Shown in pieces: positions 26,758 to 34,696 of a stretch of 64,000 nt of DNA. A program made the position numbers and the translations under genes. The DNA lies in the NCBI RefSeq assembly GCF_000378185.1, contig NZ_KB899379.1, positions 1-64,000 of the forward strand, read 5' to 3'. Every line of letters begins with the position of its first letter. Positions within the stretch are counted from its first letter, which is position 1. The DNA comes from Salinimonas chungwhensis DSM 16280 (lineage in GTDB: Bacteria; Pseudomonadota; Gammaproteobacteria; Enterobacterales; Alteromonadaceae). The notes below the pieces were generated by a model, which did not search any database, was not told the origin of the DNA, and saw nothing but the letters and a program-made list of their open reading frames with translations.

Positions 26758-27888
26758 TTAATTTGTTGTCGATACGACCTGAAAAACCATTTTGAGGTCG
26801 TTTCCTATCATGCGTTGGCTTTGTAAACGCAAATCAATTGCTTCGCTCAGTGATGAAAAATCTGCTAGTCGAACCATGCTTTGTGCGTGATGACCTAAGA
26901 TTTTCGGCGCCTGATAAATAACGAGCTCATCTACTTCTTGTGCTTCCAACAGTGCGCCTGCCAGACCCGGTCCGGCCTCAACAAAAAGTTGATTAATATT
27001 TTTCGCCGCCAGTATTTCAAGCATCTGCCCTATATCCAGCTTACCGGCTATGCTGTCGACGGGTATATCGTTTGCTTCCAAAATATGTGTATTAGCGGTA
27101 ACACGCCAGGTTATATGGCCGTCAGTAAACAACTGCAGGTCAGGTGATAGCGCCTTATTGTTATCCAGCACAACTCTGACTGGCTGACGAATATCCGGTA
27201 GGGGATAATCAGGAATATTGGCCTGCTGCGGGCGCACGAGCAAACTGGGGTTGTCTGTTCGTGCAGTACCACTGCCGGTGAGAACTGCACAACTGCGCGC
27301 CCTGTATCTTTGCACATCCTGGCGCGCCTCCGGCCCTGTAATCCATTGGCTCTTACCATTGGCCAGTGCGATTTTGCCATCCAGACTAATGGCCAGCTTG
27401 ACCGTCACCCAGGGTTTTGCTTTTATCATCCGTTTGATAAAGCCAGGATTGAGACGGGCAGCCTCCGCGGCCAGTATATCGCAGGTAACTTCAATGCCGG
27501 CCTGCTGGAGCATTTGCAAGCCCCGGCCACTGACCTGGGGATTTGGATCAGTCATGGCGACTACTACCCGTTGCACGTTAGCGGCAATAAGAGCCTGCGC
27601 GCACGGCGGAGTGCGTCCATGATGACTACACGGTTCCAGGGTTACGTACGCGGTACCTCCAATAGCCTGTTCACCGGCCTGATGCAGTGCATAGACTTCA
27701 GCATGAGGCGAACCGGCTCGCAGATGCCACCCCTCTCCGACTTTATCGCCATTGTGATTTAAAATGATACACCCAACCCTTGGGTTAGGCGAGGTGGTAA
27801 AGTCCCCTTTTTGCGCCAGCCTGATAGCCTGCGCCATCCAGAAATAATCCTGTTCGACAGATGCAGAGGGTGCAGAAGGTGTGGTCAT
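26758..27888 (-). CDS. ribD: Bifunctional pyrimidine deaminase/reductase RibD
   Basis: RibD carries out the second and third steps of riboflavin synthesis. The N-terminal deaminase domain (about 10-150) has the zinc site H-A-E near residue 71 and P-C-x-H-x-G-R-T-P-P-C further on. The C-terminal reductase domain (about 155-370) has the VTVKLAISLDGKIA and FVEAGPGLAGALL segments. The length of 376 is normal. It is 7 bp downstream of nrdR, the conserved nrdR-ribD pairing. Confidence 0.95.
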   Translation of the reverse strand: MTTPSAPSASVEQDYFWMAQAIRLAQKGDFTTSPNPRVGCIILNHNGDKVGEGWHLRAGSPHAEVYALHQAGEQAIGGTAYVTLEPCSHHGRTPPCAQALIAANVQRVVVAMTDPNPQVSGRGLQMLQQAGIEVTCDILAAEAARLNPGFIKRMIKAKPWVTVKLAISLDGKIALANGKSQWITGPEARQDVQRYRARSCAVLTGSGTARTDNPSLLVRPQQANIPDYPLPDIRQPVRVVLDNNKALSPDLQLFTDGHITWRVTANTHILEANDIPVDSIAGKLDIGQMLEILAAKNINQLFVEAGPGLAGALLEAQEVDELVIYQAPKILGHHAQSMVRLADFSSLSEAIDLRLQSQRMIGNDLKMVFQVVSTTN

Positions 27889-27895
27889 GAATTAC

Positions 27896-28345
27896 CTAAT
27901 CGCCAAGTCGTGCGATTTCTTCGCCGAATTCTCGTATGTCTTCAAAAGAACGGTAGACAGATGCAAAACGAACGTATGCAACCTTATCTAGATCGCGCAA
28001 CGCATTCATGATGAGACTGCCCAGTAATTCACTGGACACTTCCCGTTCTCCGGTAGCCCTAAGTTTGGATTTTAGCGACAGCACACACTGTTCAACTTTT
28101 TCGGTACTGACGGGGCGTTTTTCAAGTGCCCGCTGCAATCCGGCTCTGAGCTTATCTTCGTTGAAAGGTTCGCGCGAGCCATCACGCTTAATTACTCTGG
28201 GCATGACCAGTTCGGCGCTTTCAAATGTCGTAAACCGCTCATGACAAACCATACATTCACGACGACGACGAACCTGATGCCCCTCAGCGACTAACCGCGA
28301 ATCAATAACTTTTGTTTCCTGCTCGGAACAAAACGGGCAAAACAT
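27896..28345 (-). CDS. nrdR: Transcriptional repressor NrdR
   Basis: NrdR is an ATP/dATP-sensing repressor of ribonucleotide reductase genes. The N-terminal zinc ribbon is complete (C3, C6, C31, C34), followed by the ATP-cone domain (about 49-139) that starts [16 protein letters not shown]. At 149 residues it is a normal length. It is the first gene of the riboflavin cluster and lies 61 bp downstream of glyA. No NrdR box was found in the window. Confidence 0.97.
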   Translation of the reverse strand: MFCPFCSEQETKVIDSRLVAEGHQVRRRRECMVCHERFTTFESAELVMPRVIKRDGSREPFNEDKLRAGLQRALEKRPVSTEKVEQCVLSLKSKLRATGEREVSSELLGSLIMNALRDLDKVAYVRFASVYRSFEDIREFGEEIARLGD

Positions 28346-28363
28346 GGCTCGTCCTCTTCGTCC

Positions 28364-28396
28364 AAGGCGTTGCCCCGACCAGTGGAGTCAACGCCT
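28364..28396. other. Inverted repeat between glyA and nrdR
   Basis: The 8-bp arms AGGCGTTG and CAACGCCT are separated by 16 nt, 10 bp after the glyA stop (minus strand). No T tract follows, so it may be a processing or stability hairpin or an attenuating structure between the two genes rather than a classical terminator. Confidence 0.4.
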
Positions 28397-28406
28397 GTGA
28401 ATAAAA

Positions 28407-29663
28407 TTATGCGTAAACCGGAAATTTACCGCATAGCTCTGTCACTTCAGATTTAACACGCTCGATAACGCTATCATCTCCCATGTTATCAAGAATATCA
28501 CACATCCAGTTTGCAACCTGTTTTGCCTGCTCTTCCTTAAATCCACGACGGGTGATTGCCGGACTACCAATGCGCAGACCGCTGGTTACAAAAGGAGAAC
28601 GTGGATCGTTAGGTACTGAGTTTTTATTTACCGTAATGTTCGCGCGGCCCAACGCTGCATCGGCATCTTTACCAGTAATATCTTTATCAATCAGATCAAG
28701 TAAAAACAGATGATTTTCTGTACCACCAGAAACAACGTTATAGCCGCGCTCCTGTAACACGCTTACCATTGCTTTGGCATTGGTGACAACCTGTTGCTGA
28801 TACACTTTGAATTCTGGCTCCAGCGCTTCTTTAAACGCTACAGCTTTAGCTGCAATGACATGGCACAAAGGCCCGCCCTGATTGCCGGGAAATACAGAGC
28901 TATTGAGTTTTTTATAAATACTTTCATCACCGCAGGAGGACAAAATCAGACCGCTGCGTGGGCCGGCCAGAGTTTTGTGCGTGGTGGTGGTAACCACGTG
29001 GGCATGAGGGAGCGGGTTAGGATAAATACCTGCTGCTACCAGGCCTGCTACGTGTGCCATATCAACCAGCAAATACGCGCCGACTTTATCGGCAATTTCA
29101 CGAAACTTCGCCCAGTCGACAATCCCTGAATAGGCAGAAAACCCGCCAATGATCATTTTAGGTTTGTGCTCAACCGCCAGTGCCTCAACCTGAGCATAGT
29201 CAATCTCGCCAGTGTCATGGTTTAAGCCATATTGGACAGCATTGTAGGTTTTGCCGGAAAAATTAACATGAGAGCCGTGAGTTAAATGGCCGCCGTCAGA
29301 CAAGCTCATCCCCAATACAGTATCACCGGCATCCAGCAGCGCCATAAAGGCTGCCGAATTAGCTTGTGAACCGGAATGCGGTTGTACATTGGCAAAGTCT
29401 GCACCAAACAGTGTTTTGGCGCGATCGATGGCAAGTTGCTCAACGACATCGACATGCTCACAGCCACCGTAGTAACGTTTACCCGGGTAACCTTCTGCGT
29501 ATTTGTTTGTTAGCTGGGAGCCCTGTGCTTCCATAACCCGCGGGCTGCAGTAATTTTCTGAGGCAATCAGTTCGATATGATGTTCCTGACGCGCAGTCTC
29601 TTTTTGCATGGCGTCAGCCAGTTCGGGATCAAAATCCGCAATTGTCATTTCGCGAGGTAACAT
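28407..29663 (-). CDS. glyA: Serine hydroxymethyltransferase
   Basis: GlyA interconverts serine and glycine with transfer of a one-carbon unit to tetrahydrofolate. This PLP enzyme of 418 residues matches E. coli GlyA (417). The Schiff-base lysine lies in [14 protein letters not shown]. The substrate segments IASENYCS and [15 protein letters not shown] are intact. AAGGAG precedes the ATG at a normal distance. It sits upstream of nrdR and downstream of lpxD on the same strand. Confidence 0.97.
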   Translation of the reverse strand: MLPREMTIADFDPELADAMQKETARQEHHIELIASENYCSPRVMEAQGSQLTNKYAEGYPGKRYYGGCEHVDVVEQLAIDRAKTLFGADFANVQPHSGSQANSAAFMALLDAGDTVLGMSLSDGGHLTHGSHVNFSGKTYNAVQYGLNHDTGEIDYAQVEALAVEHKPKMIIGGFSAYSGIVDWAKFREIADKVGAYLLVDMAHVAGLVAAGIYPNPLPHAHVVTTTTHKTLAGPRSGLILSSCGDESIYKKLNSSVFPGNQGGPLCHVIAAKAVAFKEALEPEFKVYQQQVVTNAKAMVSVLQERGYNVVSGGTENHLFLLDLIDKDITGKDADAALGRANITVNKNSVPNDPRSPFVTSGLRIGSPAITRRGFKEEQAKQVANWMCDILDNMGDDSVIERVKSEVTELCGKFPVYA

Positions 29664-29747
29664 GGAGGCTCCTTAACAGCATTTTGAAATGGCATTAAAA
29701 TGAACGCCTATTCTAGTGAATTTATCCTGTATGTATACTGGTTTGTA

Positions 29748-29767
29748 GCCGAACATACGTATTCGGC
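29748..29767. repeat. Hairpin between lpxD and glyA
   Basis: The 6-bp arms GCCGAA and TTCGGC surround an 8-nt loop 20 bp after the lpxD stop. There is no T tract, so termination is doubtful. Confidence 0.35.
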
Positions 29768-29787
29768 CATGGTAACGTCTGTTGACG

Positions 29788-30831
29788 CTATGAGGCATCC
29801 TCACTCTGCGCTTTTTCCAGCTGTTTGACTCGGTTGTACAATTCACCAATCTGGTTGAGACGAACAGTAGTTCTGCGCCAGTCACGATTTTTCATGGCCG
29901 GTTGCCCCGATGAATAAACGCCGGGTTCCGTAATATCCTGCACAATCATAGTATATCCGGTAACCTGGACATTATCGCAAATCCGGATATGTCCGTTAAT
30001 GCCTACGCCCCCGCCAATAATCACATGTTTACCGATATGCACCGAACCGGCAATGCCCGTGGCACCGCAGATACAGGAATGATCTTCGATAATACAATTG
30101 TGACCCACCTGTACCTGGTTATCGATGATGACATTTTGACCAATAACAGTGTCTTCCATCGCACCGCGATCGATGCTACTTGACGCACCTATCTGACTGT
30201 CATCGCCAATCTGCACACCGCCGGTTTGCGGGATCGGGATCCAGGTCCCCTTATCATTGGCATAACCAAAACCGGACGCACCAATAACAGTCTGGCTGTG
30301 TATAGTAACCCGCTGTCCAATATCAACACCGTGGTAAATGGTTACATTCGGATTAACAATACTGTCTTTCCCGATGCGGGTGTTTTTGCCGACCACCGTG
30401 TTAGCACCGATGACCACGTTATCTTCCAGTACCACCCCAGCTTCGATAACTACATGGTGACCCAAGGCCACATTGCTGCCAATTGTCGCACTCTCATCAA
30501 TAACAGCGCTTTGTGCAATATCTGTCGCCACCGCAGGAGTGGTGTCAAATAACTGAGAAATAAGAGCAAACGCTGCGTGAGGATTATTTACGATTAATGC
30601 AGGGACCGGGCTATCATGACGCATTTTTTCATGCAGAATCACTGCGCCAGCCTGGGTATTCACCAGTTGTGGTTTGTACTTGGTATTTGTCAAAAAGGAA
30701 ATCTGATTCTCTCCGGCCGCGGACAAGGTCGATACGCCGTTAATTGTGATTGAATCGTTCCCTACCAGATTTGCACCTACATGGTCTGCCAGCTCACGTA
30801 ATGTGTAATGGCTCTTGCCTGCAACTGTCAT
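29788..30831 (-). CDS. lpxD: UDP-3-O-acylglucosamine N-acyltransferase
   Basis: LpxD adds the N-linked acyl chain in lipid A synthesis. The N-terminal uridine-binding domain (about 1-100) is followed by a left-handed beta-helix of hexapeptide repeats (about 100-290). The catalytic His lies in IIDNQVQVGHNC, and a C-terminal helix closes with the TEPGVYSSGQP segment. At 347 residues it is full length (E. coli 341). It is outside the usual bamA-skp-lpxD-fabZ-lpxA operon and may be a relocated or second copy; the window cannot decide. Downstream is a GCCGAA/TTCGGC hairpin at 29748-29767. Confidence 0.9.
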   Translation of the reverse strand: MTVAGKSHYTLRELADHVGANLVGNDSITINGVSTLSAAGENQISFLTNTKYKPQLVNTQAGAVILHEKMRHDSPVPALIVNNPHAAFALISQLFDTTPAVATDIAQSAVIDESATIGSNVALGHHVVIEAGVVLEDNVVIGANTVVGKNTRIGKDSIVNPNVTIYHGVDIGQRVTIHSQTVIGASGFGYANDKGTWIPIPQTGGVQIGDDSQIGASSSIDRGAMEDTVIGQNVIIDNQVQVGHNCIIEDHSCICGATGIAGSVHIGKHVIIGGGVGINGHIRICDNVQVTGYTMIVQDITEPGVYSSGQPAMKNRDWRRTTVRLNQIGELYNRVKQLEKAQSEDAS

Positions 30832-31036
30832 CTACCGCCTCGTTTCCTGTTAACTATTAATCTGCATATATTACTGCAAAACGATGGTTTCGTCGTCCCG
30901 GTCGACCCACAAAATTACCAGTTTGTTTGAATAATGAAGAAATCTTCACCAATTACAGCTCATGAGTGCACTTTACTGGTGATCATGTTCACAAAACCGC
31001 TACAATACCCTCCTTTCTTCAGGGCAAGGACAAAGC

Positions 31037-32707
31037 ATGTCACAATACGTTTATTCCATGCACCGGGTAGGCAAGGTTGTACCGCCTAACCGTCAAATTC
31101 TAAAAGATATTTCCTTAAGCTTTTTTCCGGGCGCCAAGATTGGTGTGCTGGGGCTCAATGGTGCGGGTAAGTCTACCTTGCTGCGCATTATGGCAGGCCT
31201 GGATACCGATATTGAGGGTGAAGCGCGCCCCATGCCGGGAATTAACATCGGGTATTTACCCCAAGAACCGCAGCTGGATGAGTCGAAAGATGTTCGTGGC
31301 AATATAGAAGAGGCTGTCGCGGATGTCGCGCACGCCCTTAAACGCCTGGATGAAGTATACGCCGAATATGCTGCTGAAGATGCTGACTTTGACGCGCTGG
31401 CTAAAGAGCAGGGTGAGCTGGAAGCCGTTATTCAGGCCAAAGACGGGCATAATATCGAAAATACACTGGAACGGGCCGCCGATGCCTTACGCCTGCCCCC
31501 CTGGGATGCCGAGGTAAGCAAATTGTCCGGTGGCGAGCGCCGTCGCGTGGCACTATGCCGGTTGTTGCTGGAAAAACCAGATATGTTGTTGCTGGATGAA
31601 CCGACTAACCACCTTGATGCTGAATCGGTAGCCTGGTTAGAGCGCTTCCTTCACGATTATGAAGGTACCGTTGTGGCAATTACCCACGATCGTTATTTTC
31701 TGGATAACGTGGCGGGCTGGATATTAGAACTGGACCGTGGTGAAGGTATTCCGTGGGAAGGTAACTATTCCTCCTGGCTGGAACAAAAAGAGAAGCGTCT
31801 GGAACAGGAAGAACGTACAGAGAGTGCGCGTCAGAAATCGATTAAGCAAGAGCTGGAATGGGTTCGCTCCAATCCTAAAGGTCGTCATGCTAAATCTAAA
31901 GCGCGCATGAATCGCTTTGAGGAACTCTCCACCGCGGACTATCAAAAGCGCAATGAGACAAATGAGTTATTTATCCCACCCGGTGAGCGTTTAGGCGACA
32001 AAGTTATCGATGTGGAGAATCTGCGTAAATCTTACGGCGAGCGGGTACTGATTGATGATATGTCTTTCTCTGTGCCGAAAGGAGCAATCGTAGGGATCAT
32101 TGGCCCTAATGGCGCTGGTAAATCCACCCTGTTCCGGATGCTCAACGGTCAGGAACAACCAGACAGTGGCAGCATTGATATTGGTGAAACCGTACAAATA
32201 GCCAGTGTGGATCAATTCCGTGACCACATGAACGAAAACAATACCGTTTACAAAGAAATCTCTGACGATCAGGATATTGTGCGTATCGGTAACTTCGAGA
32301 TTAATGCACGGGCTTACTGTAGCCGCTTTAATTTCAAGGGCAATACGCAGCAAAAATATATCAAGGACCTGTCTGGCGGTGAACGCAACCGTGTTCACCT
32401 GGCCAAGCTGTTAAAAGCCGGCGGGAATGTGTTGTTACTGGATGAGCCAACCAACGACCTTGATGTGGAAACGTTGCGGGCGCTGGAAGATGCCTTACTG
32501 GAATTCCCTGGCTGCGCAATGGTTATCTCGCACGATCGCTGGTTTCTGGACCGCGTAGCAACGCACATTCTGGATTACCGCGATGAAGGAAAAATCAATT
32601 TCTTCGAAGGCAACTATAACGACTACGAAACCTGGCTTAAAGAAACCTATGGCGAGGATGTGGTTGAACCCCATCGACTCAAATACAAACGGATGTCGAA
32701 AAAATAG
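31037..32707 (+). CDS. ettA: Energy-dependent translational throttle protein EttA (ABC-F)
   Basis: EttA is a ribosome-associated ABC-F ATPase that gates the first elongation step according to the ATP/ADP ratio. The 556-residue protein has two ABC domains with Walker A GLNGAGKST and GPNGAGKST, signature LSGGE twice, and Walker B LLLDEPTNHLD and LLLDEPTNDLD. The EttA arm insertion in ABC1 and a charged linker follow. There are no transmembrane segments. The length matches E. coli EttA (555). It is monocistronic, divergent from lpxD, with a terminator at 32711-32739. Confidence 0.97.
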   Translation: MSQYVYSMHRVGKVVPPNRQILKDISLSFFPGAKIGVLGLNGAGKSTLLRIMAGLDTDIEGEARPMPGINIGYLPQEPQLDESKDVRGNIEEAVADVAHALKRLDEVYAEYAAEDADFDALAKEQGELEAVIQAKDGHNIENTLERAADALRLPPWDAEVSKLSGGERRRVALCRLLLEKPDMLLLDEPTNHLDAESVAWLERFLHDYEGTVVAITHDRYFLDNVAGWILELDRGEGIPWEGNYSSWLEQKEKRLEQEERTESARQKSIKQELEWVRSNPKGRHAKSKARMNRFEELSTADYQKRNETNELFIPPGERLGDKVIDVENLRKSYGERVLIDDMSFSVPKGAIVGIIGPNGAGKSTLFRMLNGQEQPDSGSIDIGETVQIASVDQFRDHMNENNTVYKEISDDQDIVRIGNFEINARAYCSRFNFKGNTQQKYIKDLSGGERNRVHLAKLLKAGGNVLLLDEPTNDLDVETLRALEDALLEFPGCAMVISHDRWFLDRVATHILDYRDEGKINFFEGNYNDYETWLKETYGEDVVEPHRLKYKRMSKK

Positions 32708-32710
32708 GAC

Positions 32711-32739
32711 AAAAGCCGGGCTCTGCCCGGTTTTTTTTA
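32711..32739 (+). terminator. Rho-independent terminator of ettA
   Basis: The GC-rich stem CCGGGC / GCCCGG, extended by A/T pairs, is followed by eight Ts and lies 4 nt after the ettA stop. Confidence 0.9.
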
Positions 32740-32818
32740 TGGCAGGCAAATGAAATTTGATTGATCTTTGCTCCGCATTTGGATTAAAAAGAAGCAAGTT
32801 CAATAAGGGAGACGGGCA

Positions 32819-33232
32819 ATGTCCGACCAACGCCAGTATCAACGCATTAGCCTGAACGTAAATGGCACCCTGAGTCACTCAGGATCAGCCGCTCCTGTAG
32901 TGATCGAGGATATCTCACTGCAAGGTCTGCGGTTAAGAGCCAATGAGGCTGAGCTAGGCGCCCTACCCTTTGATTCTCATGAGCCTTATCATGTCGAGTT
33001 TCTGGCTCATGAAAATCACCCTCTCATTGAAATGTTTGTTGAGCAATTATACCGGCACGCTGATACGCGTGAGCCCACTATCGCCATGGGCTGCAAAGTT
33101 CACCACATTGATGTAGAGTCGCTCGCGGCATTACGGCGTTTACTGGAGTTAAACAGCGGTGACAGTCAGTTCACAGAGCATGATCTTGACCATTTAATAG
33201 AGTCTATTTATTCCAGGGCGTCCAGTGCCTGA
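32819..33232 (+). CDS. PilZ-domain c-di-GMP-binding protein
   Basis: This 137-residue cytoplasmic protein consists of a single PilZ domain. The c-di-GMP motif R-x3-R (R5, R9) at the N-terminus and D-x-S-x2-G (EDISLQG near 37) are both intact, so nucleotide binding is expected. Its target is unknown; PilZ proteins often control motility, pili or polysaccharide, all represented in this window. A GGGAG ribosome-binding site precedes the ATG. The 3' end overlaps radA (convergent) by 25 bp. Confidence 0.9.
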   Translation: MSDQRQYQRISLNVNGTLSHSGSAAPVVIEDISLQGLRLRANEAELGALPFDSHEPYHVEFLAHENHPLIEMFVEQLYRHADTREPTIAMGCKVHHIDVESLAALRRLLELNSGDSQFTEHDLDHLIESIYSRASSA

Positions 33233-34572
33233 GAAAGCTGTGAAACCGGCACTATTTCGATTCCTGCAAGAGGTGCTTTGGGCGCGTTGCCTTTAGGTAC
33301 AATAGCCCGTTTAAATCCGTGCTTGGCTGCCTCAGCAATCCGTTCGGTACCATTAGGCACTGGTCGGATCTCACCTGCCAGCCCCACTTCACCAAATACG
33401 ATAAGCTCGCGGGGTAGAATGCGGTTTCTGAAACTTGAAACCATGGCCAATAGTAGCGCAAGGTCGGCGCCGGTCTCGGACACTTTGACACCGCCCACCA
33501 CATTGACGAACACATCCTGATCATTCATCTGAACATTACCGTGACGGTGCAGAACAGCCAGCAACATGGCTAAACGGTTCTGGTCCAGTCCTACGGCGAT
33601 GCGACGTGGGTTTGCCATTTGCGAATAATCGACCAATGCCTGAATCTCTACCAGCAGCGGACGTGTCCCTTCCCAGATTACCATTACACTGGAGCCCGGA
33701 GCCGGGTCCTCGCCACGGCTTAAAAATATTGCCGATGGATTGTTGACCTCTTTGAGGCCCCGCTCAGTCATACCGAACACACCCAGCTCGTTGACGGCGC
33801 CGAAACGATTCTTGTGACTGCGCAGTGTTCTGAAACGGCCGTCGCTTTCACCTTCAAGCATCATGGAGCAATCAATACAGTGCTCAAGAACTTTCGGACC
33901 CGCCAGGTTGCCGTCTTTGGTGACGTGGCCAACAATAAACATGGCAATATGATGTTGTTTGGCAAAGCGGGTCAGGTAGGCAGCACTTTCGCGAACCTGG
34001 GAAACACTGCCCGGGGCTGACTGCACATCAGCTACATGCATCACCTGAATAGAGTCAATGACCATTATTTTCGGCGCCTGTTCCAGCGCCAGCTGACAGA
34101 TGGTTTCGACATTGGTTTCTGCCAGCATCATTAGCTTGTCATCAGGTAAGTTGAGTCTGCTGGCGCGCATCGCCACCTGCTGCAAGGATTCTTCGCCGGT
34201 GACATACAATGCGTTAAACCGGGCAGCCATGTTACACATCACCTGCAGTAAAAGCGTGCTTTTACCCGCTCCGGGGGAGCCGCCGATCAGCATTGCCGAG
34301 CCAGGTACTATTCCCCCGCCCAGAACACGATCAAGTTCTTTAAAGCCGGAACTTACCCTGGGTAATGCCTGAAGATCAATTTCGTTAAGCTTTTCAATGC
34401 GGGCAGTAGTCTGTCCGGCGTAGCCAGAATGCCCCGCCCTGCTTGCTTTGGCAGGACTTACCACATACTCGGTAATGGTGTTCCATTCTTTACATCCACT
34501 GCACTGTCCCTGCCAGCGTGGGTAGTCAGCTCCGCACTCGGAACAGACGTAGGCGGTCTTTCGTTTTGCCAT
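33208..34572 (-). CDS. radA: DNA repair protein RadA
   Basis: RadA (Sms) is a RecA-like ATPase that aids branch migration in recombinational repair. The 454-residue protein has an N-terminal C4 zinc finger (CSECG...CSGC), an ATPase core with Walker A GGSPGAGKST, the RadA-specific KNRFG motif, and a C-terminal Lon-like domain (about 280-450). The length matches E. coli RadA (460). It overlaps the PilZ gene at its 3' end and diverges from another PilZ gene at its 5' end. In E. coli, radA follows serB; here serB lies nearby but in convergent company with the second PilZ gene. Confidence 0.96.
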   Translation of the reverse strand: MAKRKTAYVCSECGADYPRWQGQCSGCKEWNTITEYVVSPAKASRAGHSGYAGQTTARIEKLNEIDLQALPRVSSGFKELDRVLGGGIVPGSAMLIGGSPGAGKSTLLLQVMCNMAARFNALYVTGEESLQQVAMRASRLNLPDDKLMMLAETNVETICQLALEQAPKIMVIDSIQVMHVADVQSAPGSVSQVRESAAYLTRFAKQHHIAMFIVGHVTKDGNLAGPKVLEHCIDCSMMLEGESDGRFRTLRSHKNRFGAVNELGVFGMTERGLKEVNNPSAIFLSRGEDPAPGSSVMVIWEGTRPLLVEIQALVDYSQMANPRRIAVGLDQNRLAMLLAVLHRHGNVQMNDQDVFVNVVGGVKVSETGADLALLLAMVSSFRNRILPRELIVFGEVGLAGEIRPVPNGTERIAEAAKHGFKRAIVPKGNAPKAPLAGIEIVPVSQLSQALDALE

Positions 34573-34696
34573 AAACTATTTTCACAACGACAATTTCAGA
34601 GTATTCTACACCGATAACGAGGCGCCTGCATGCTGATCCACTGTACATGCTTTTTGGTTGGAGAAAATTCCGGCGCTGCCGATAATCAACGGATAG

